Under the pieces are notes generated by a model that worked only from the letters and a program-made list of their open reading frames with translations, searched no databases and was not told the DNA's origin. A stretch of DNA of 24,724 nt, taken from assembly GCA_910584215.1 (NCBI GenBank), contig CAJTYI010000039.1, positions 1-24,724 of the forward strand, read 5' to 3'. A program made the translations under genes and the position numbers. Positions within the stretch are counted from its first letter, which is position 1. Every line of letters starts with the position of its first letter. Of this stretch, positions 22,344 to 24,724 are shown piece by piece. This DNA comes from an uncultured Roseburia sp. (lineage in GTDB: Bacteria > Bacillota > Clostridia > Lachnospirales > Lachnospiraceae).

Positions 22344-23762
22344 CTAATATGCATTTTTATTGATAAATCCTCTGAAAACTGTCATAAACAATATCTTTAT
22401 GTCCAGTCCCACTGTCCAGTTCTCGATATAATAAAGATCATACTCGATTCTCTTACGGATGGAGGTATCGCCTCTATAACCGTTGACCTGCGCCCATCCG
22501 GTTATGCCGGGACGAACCTGATGCTTTATCATATATCTTGGTATCTCTTCGCGAAACTTTTCCACATACTGTGGACGTTCCGGCCGCGGCCCCACCAGGC
22601 TCATATTGCCCTTTAAAACATTAAAAAACTGCGGCATCTCGTCTAAGCTTGTCTTTCTTAAAATTTTGCCGATCTTTGTGATACGCGGATCATGCGGCGT
22701 CGTCCATCCCTTTTGCTCTTCCTCCTCGGTCTGGACATACATCGTGCGAAACTTATACATCCAAAAAGGTGTGTTGTGCAGACCCACCCTCTGCTGTTTA
22801 AAGATCAGCGGCCCTCTTGAGGTAGTCTTAACCGCAATCGCCGTAATCAGCATGACCGGCGCAAACAGTAAGATACAAAAGAGTGACCCGACAACGTCGA
22901 GACAACGCTTTAATAACGCGCGAAACGTGTCCGACAACGGCACATACCGGATATTGATTACCGGCAGGCCCAAAAGGTCTTCGGTGTACGGCTTCGTCGG
23001 TATGATATTGCCGTAATCGGGAATAAACTTCGTGTGTACGCCGGACTTTTCACATTCCGCCACGATTTTTTCCAGCTTAAAATATTCCTCAAGCCCAAGC
23101 GTAATCGCGATCTCATCCAATCGGTTTTCGGGCAGAATCAACGGCAGCTTATCGATATCGCCGATCACTTTTATCCCTTTGTAAGCAGTTCCCGGCGCAA
23201 TATTGTCATCCAAAACACCCTTGATGCTGTATCCCCACTGCGGATTTTGTTGGATTCTGTCAATATACTGCTCTGCCGCCCGCGAATACCCCACCAACAG
23301 GATATGTTTCAAGTTGTATCCGTTCTTGCGGATGCTCCGCAGCACATGGCGTATTAGTAATCTTGCGGCTTCCTCGAGAACAATGTTCGTAAAATAAAAA
23401 TAGAAAAACATCTCCCGCGAAAAGTTCTGAAACTCCGCAAAATAGGACTGCAGTGCATACAGCACGGCAAACGCTAACAGCAGTCCCACTGTATTGGCCA
23501 TAAAAATATTGGAAAACTCCAGACGCCTCCCCTGCACCCGTTTGGGCGTGTACAGATGAAACGCATAATACAGCAGGATATAGCCCGGTACAATGACAAT
23601 CAAAGCCCGCATATAGAACTCAAAGGACAAAACACCTGCCCCATGCTCTAAAATACCACTTACGAACTTAAGCCACCATGCAAATGCATAAGAAAAAAAC
23701 ACCACGAATCCATCGACAATGACATGCAGCTTGTTCAAGTGCTTCTGATTATCTTTTATCAT
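22344..23762 (-). CDS. Polyprenyl-phosphate sugar-1-phosphate transferase (WcaJ-like)
   Basis: A 472-residue priming enzyme that transfers hexose-1-phosphate from a nucleotide-sugar to undecaprenyl phosphate, starting exopolysaccharide assembly. Four or five membrane helices lie at the N-terminus (to about 130), then a nucleotide-binding-like domain (HILLVGYSRAAEQYI), another helix (SLFCILLFAPVMLITAIAV), and the catalytic bacterial sugar transferase domain: YKFRTMYV, DPRITKIGKILRKTSLDE, PQFFNVLKGNMSLVGPRPERP and VRPGITGWAQVNGYRG. All expected motifs of the WcaJ/WbaP-type domain are present. The sugar (often glucose or galactose) cannot be read. AGGG is eight bases before the ATG. It is the first gene of the operon running to 18828, with its own promoter upstream. 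Confidence 0.93.
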   Translation of the reverse strand: MIKDNQKHLNKLHVIVDGFVVFFSYAFAWWLKFVSGILEHGAGVLSFEFYMRALIVIVPGYILLYYAFHLYTPKRVQGRRLEFSNIFMANTVGLLLAFAVLYALQSYFAEFQNFSREMFFYFYFTNIVLEEAARLLIRHVLRSIRKNGYNLKHILLVGYSRAAEQYIDRIQQNPQWGYSIKGVLDDNIAPGTAYKGIKVIGDIDKLPLILPENRLDEIAITLGLEEYFKLEKIVAECEKSGVHTKFIPDYGNIIPTKPYTEDLLGLPVINIRYVPLSDTFRALLKRCLDVVGSLFCILLFAPVMLITAIAVKTTSRGPLIFKQQRVGLHNTPFWMYKFRTMYVQTEEEEQKGWTTPHDPRITKIGKILRKTSLDEMPQFFNVLKGNMSLVGPRPERPQYVEKFREEIPRYMIKHQVRPGITGWAQVNGYRGDTSIRKRIEYDLYYIENWTVGLDIKILFMTVFRGFINKNAY

Positions 23763-23846
23763 ATTGTCATCCCTATATTTTGCAGAAACAACCTACCATC
23801 AAAATTGATGCTTCCGCCTTATGACTTTTTAACATCACCATTTAAA

Positions 23847-23875
23847 ATAATACAATAATTTCCATGAAAGCACAA
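23847..23875 (-). promoter_or_regulatory. Promoter of the polysaccharide operon
   Basis: On the minus strand TTGTGC (23870-23875) and TATTAT (23847-23852) are 17 bp apart, with TG before the -10. The leader to the ATG at 23762 is about 80 nt. The -35 matches in only four of six positions. Confidence 0.5.
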
Positions 23876-23948
23876 CTCTTTTTTCCAAAAGAACTATTGC
23901 GAGATTCTTAATATTTTCTTTATCTGCCTTATTTAAGGCAATTTCACG

Positions 23949-24724
23949 CTACCTGTGAAGCACGATACGGCCGATATTCCAGATCATCTCGGCCTCAATT
24001 GCAAAGTAATGCGGTATATTCTTTAACCGGAAAGGCACTTTTTTCAGCTTACTAAGACCGCATAAGCCGTCTTTTATGCCCCTCGCGTACTCCCCGGCAA
24101 AGCCTTTTTTCACAAAAAACGCCAATTTTACCGCAATTCCCAGGCAAAGAAAGGGGAGATTGATAAGCCACTGCAAAAACGGCATGTTTTTGAATATAAC
24201 ATAGACCGAATTGCGCGCCGCCAGATATACCTTTTTGTCATTGTAGCGGGTTCCGGTGGTAGCGCTGCCCACATGATAGACGCGGGCCCGCGGCGCATAA
24301 TAGCTGTGATAGCCCTCAATACGCGCGCGGTAGCCCCAATCGACATCCTCCAGATACGCAAAGTGCGCCTCGTCGAATCCTCCGATCGCCTGCACTGCCC
24401 GCATATCAAAGATCGACGCGCCGCCGCAGGCAGAAAAGATGCGGCACTCTTTTGGGTAAGTTTTGATCTCCCTGCCTTTGCCCCGCGCGACTGCCCATCC
24501 GAGAAGCGTGTACAGGTCCCCGGCATTGTCAAGCAGCGCGCGCGCGCGATAGTCAATCATACACGCGCTGCAGGAACATGCGTCCGCGTGCCTTTTGATT
24601 GCAAGAATCATCTCCTCCACAAACGTCTCCTCGGCCTCCGTATCGTTGTTTAACAACAGCACATAAGGCGTGGCCGCTTTTGCCAGACCGATATTGACAG
24701 CCCCGCAAAATCCCTTGTTGTCGG
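23949..24724 (-). CDS. Glycosyltransferase family 2, N-terminus beyond the window
   Basis: An open frame runs from the right edge (first full codon reads Asp, then NKGFCGAVNIGLAKA) to a TAG at 23949, giving 258 visible codons. A GTG at 24662 is not the true start because homologous sequence continues upstream. NKGFCGAVNIG and YVLLLNNDTEAEE are the core GT-A motifs of dTDP-rhamnosyl and other family-2 transferases, and GGFDEAHFAYLEDVDWGYRARI is the ED-motif of that group. The C-terminal part has hydrophobic helices (INLPFLCLGIAVKLAFFV). It is probably part of the same polysaccharide locus as the genes to its left, but a 186-bp gap with a promoter separates them. The sugar and acceptor are unknown. 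Confidence 0.85.
   Translation of the reverse strand, partial: DNKGFCGAVNIGLAKAATPYVLLLNNDTEAEETFVEEMILAIKRHADACSCSACMIDYRARALLDNAGDLYTLLGWAVARGKGREIKTYPKECRIFSACGGASIFDMRAVQAIGGFDEAHFAYLEDVDWGYRARIEGYHSYYAPRARVYHVGSATTGTRYNDKKVYLAARNSVYVIFKNMPFLQWLINLPFLCLGIAVKLAFFVKKGFAGEYARGIKDGLCGLSKLKKVPFRLKNIPHYFAIEAEMIWNIGRIVLHR

Overview
The window looks like chromosomal DNA of a Gram-positive, anaerobic Clostridia-type bacterium, most probably of the Lachnospiraceae. This is inferred from the gene set: a BlaI/BlaR1-type pair with a long extracytoplasmic tail, a C_GCAxxG_C_C redox protein, a crotonase of the butyrate-pathway type, a LytR-CpsA-Psr protein, a membrane-anchored HtrA protease, a DUF6056-like membrane protein, moderate GC content and strong AGGAGG-type ribosome binding sites. 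No rRNA, tRNA, insertion sequence or CRISPR array was seen. Both edge genes are cut by the window.

Layout. (1) 1-662 minus: 5' part of a PD-(D/E)XK (Rpn/transposase-like) nuclease gene. (2) 968-1984 plus: a PldB-like alpha/beta hydrolase, convergent with a BlaR1-type membrane metalloprotease and its BlaI-type repressor (4880 to 1981, minus). The two convergent stop codons share the four bases TTAA. (3) 4881-5207: a compact regulatory region with tandem BlaI-type operators inside the blaI promoter, a triple 24-bp repeat, and a promoter with three GTTGA half-sites for a MATE exporter (5208-6560). (4) 6589-9696, all minus: a NodB-type deacetylase, and a tightly coupled trio of family-2 glycosyltransferase, C_GCAxxG redox protein and Gly/Tyr-rich membrane protein, driven by a good promoter at 9807-9835. 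(5) 10101-16831, all plus: class I/II aminotransferase, MutY, a solitary crotonase with its own promoter, a secreted Big_2-domain protein, ProC, and an amylase-like GH13 protein. (6) 18618-16855 minus: an HtrA-like protease with a 190-residue low-complexity N-terminus. (7) 23762-18828 minus: a surface-polysaccharide operon of polyprenyl-phosphate sugar transferase, LCP ligase, rhamnosyltransferase-like GT2 and DUF6056-like membrane protein. (8) 23949-24724 minus: a further GT2, cut by the edge.

How they fit together. Much of the window concerns the cell envelope: glycosyltransferases, the sugar-phosphate transferase, the LCP ligase, HtrA, the deacetylase and the envelope-sensing BlaR1-type protein. 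The plus block between 10101 and 16831 is mostly unrelated metabolic and repair genes.

The two least ordinary signals are these. First, the GH13 protein is full length but has lost several residues expected in an active alpha-amylase (region I Asn-His, region II Arg, region IV Asp), so it may be a non-catalytic family member. Second, the aminotransferase and the GH13 gene, 5 kb apart and unrelated, share a 5' leader made of an inverted repeat that abuts a GCAAATTTG hairpin, at nearly the same distance from the start codon. In the second copy a 30-codon reading frame with a strong ribosome binding site runs through the leader into the GH13 gene. All assignments come from reading the sequence and recalled family motifs; no database search was run.
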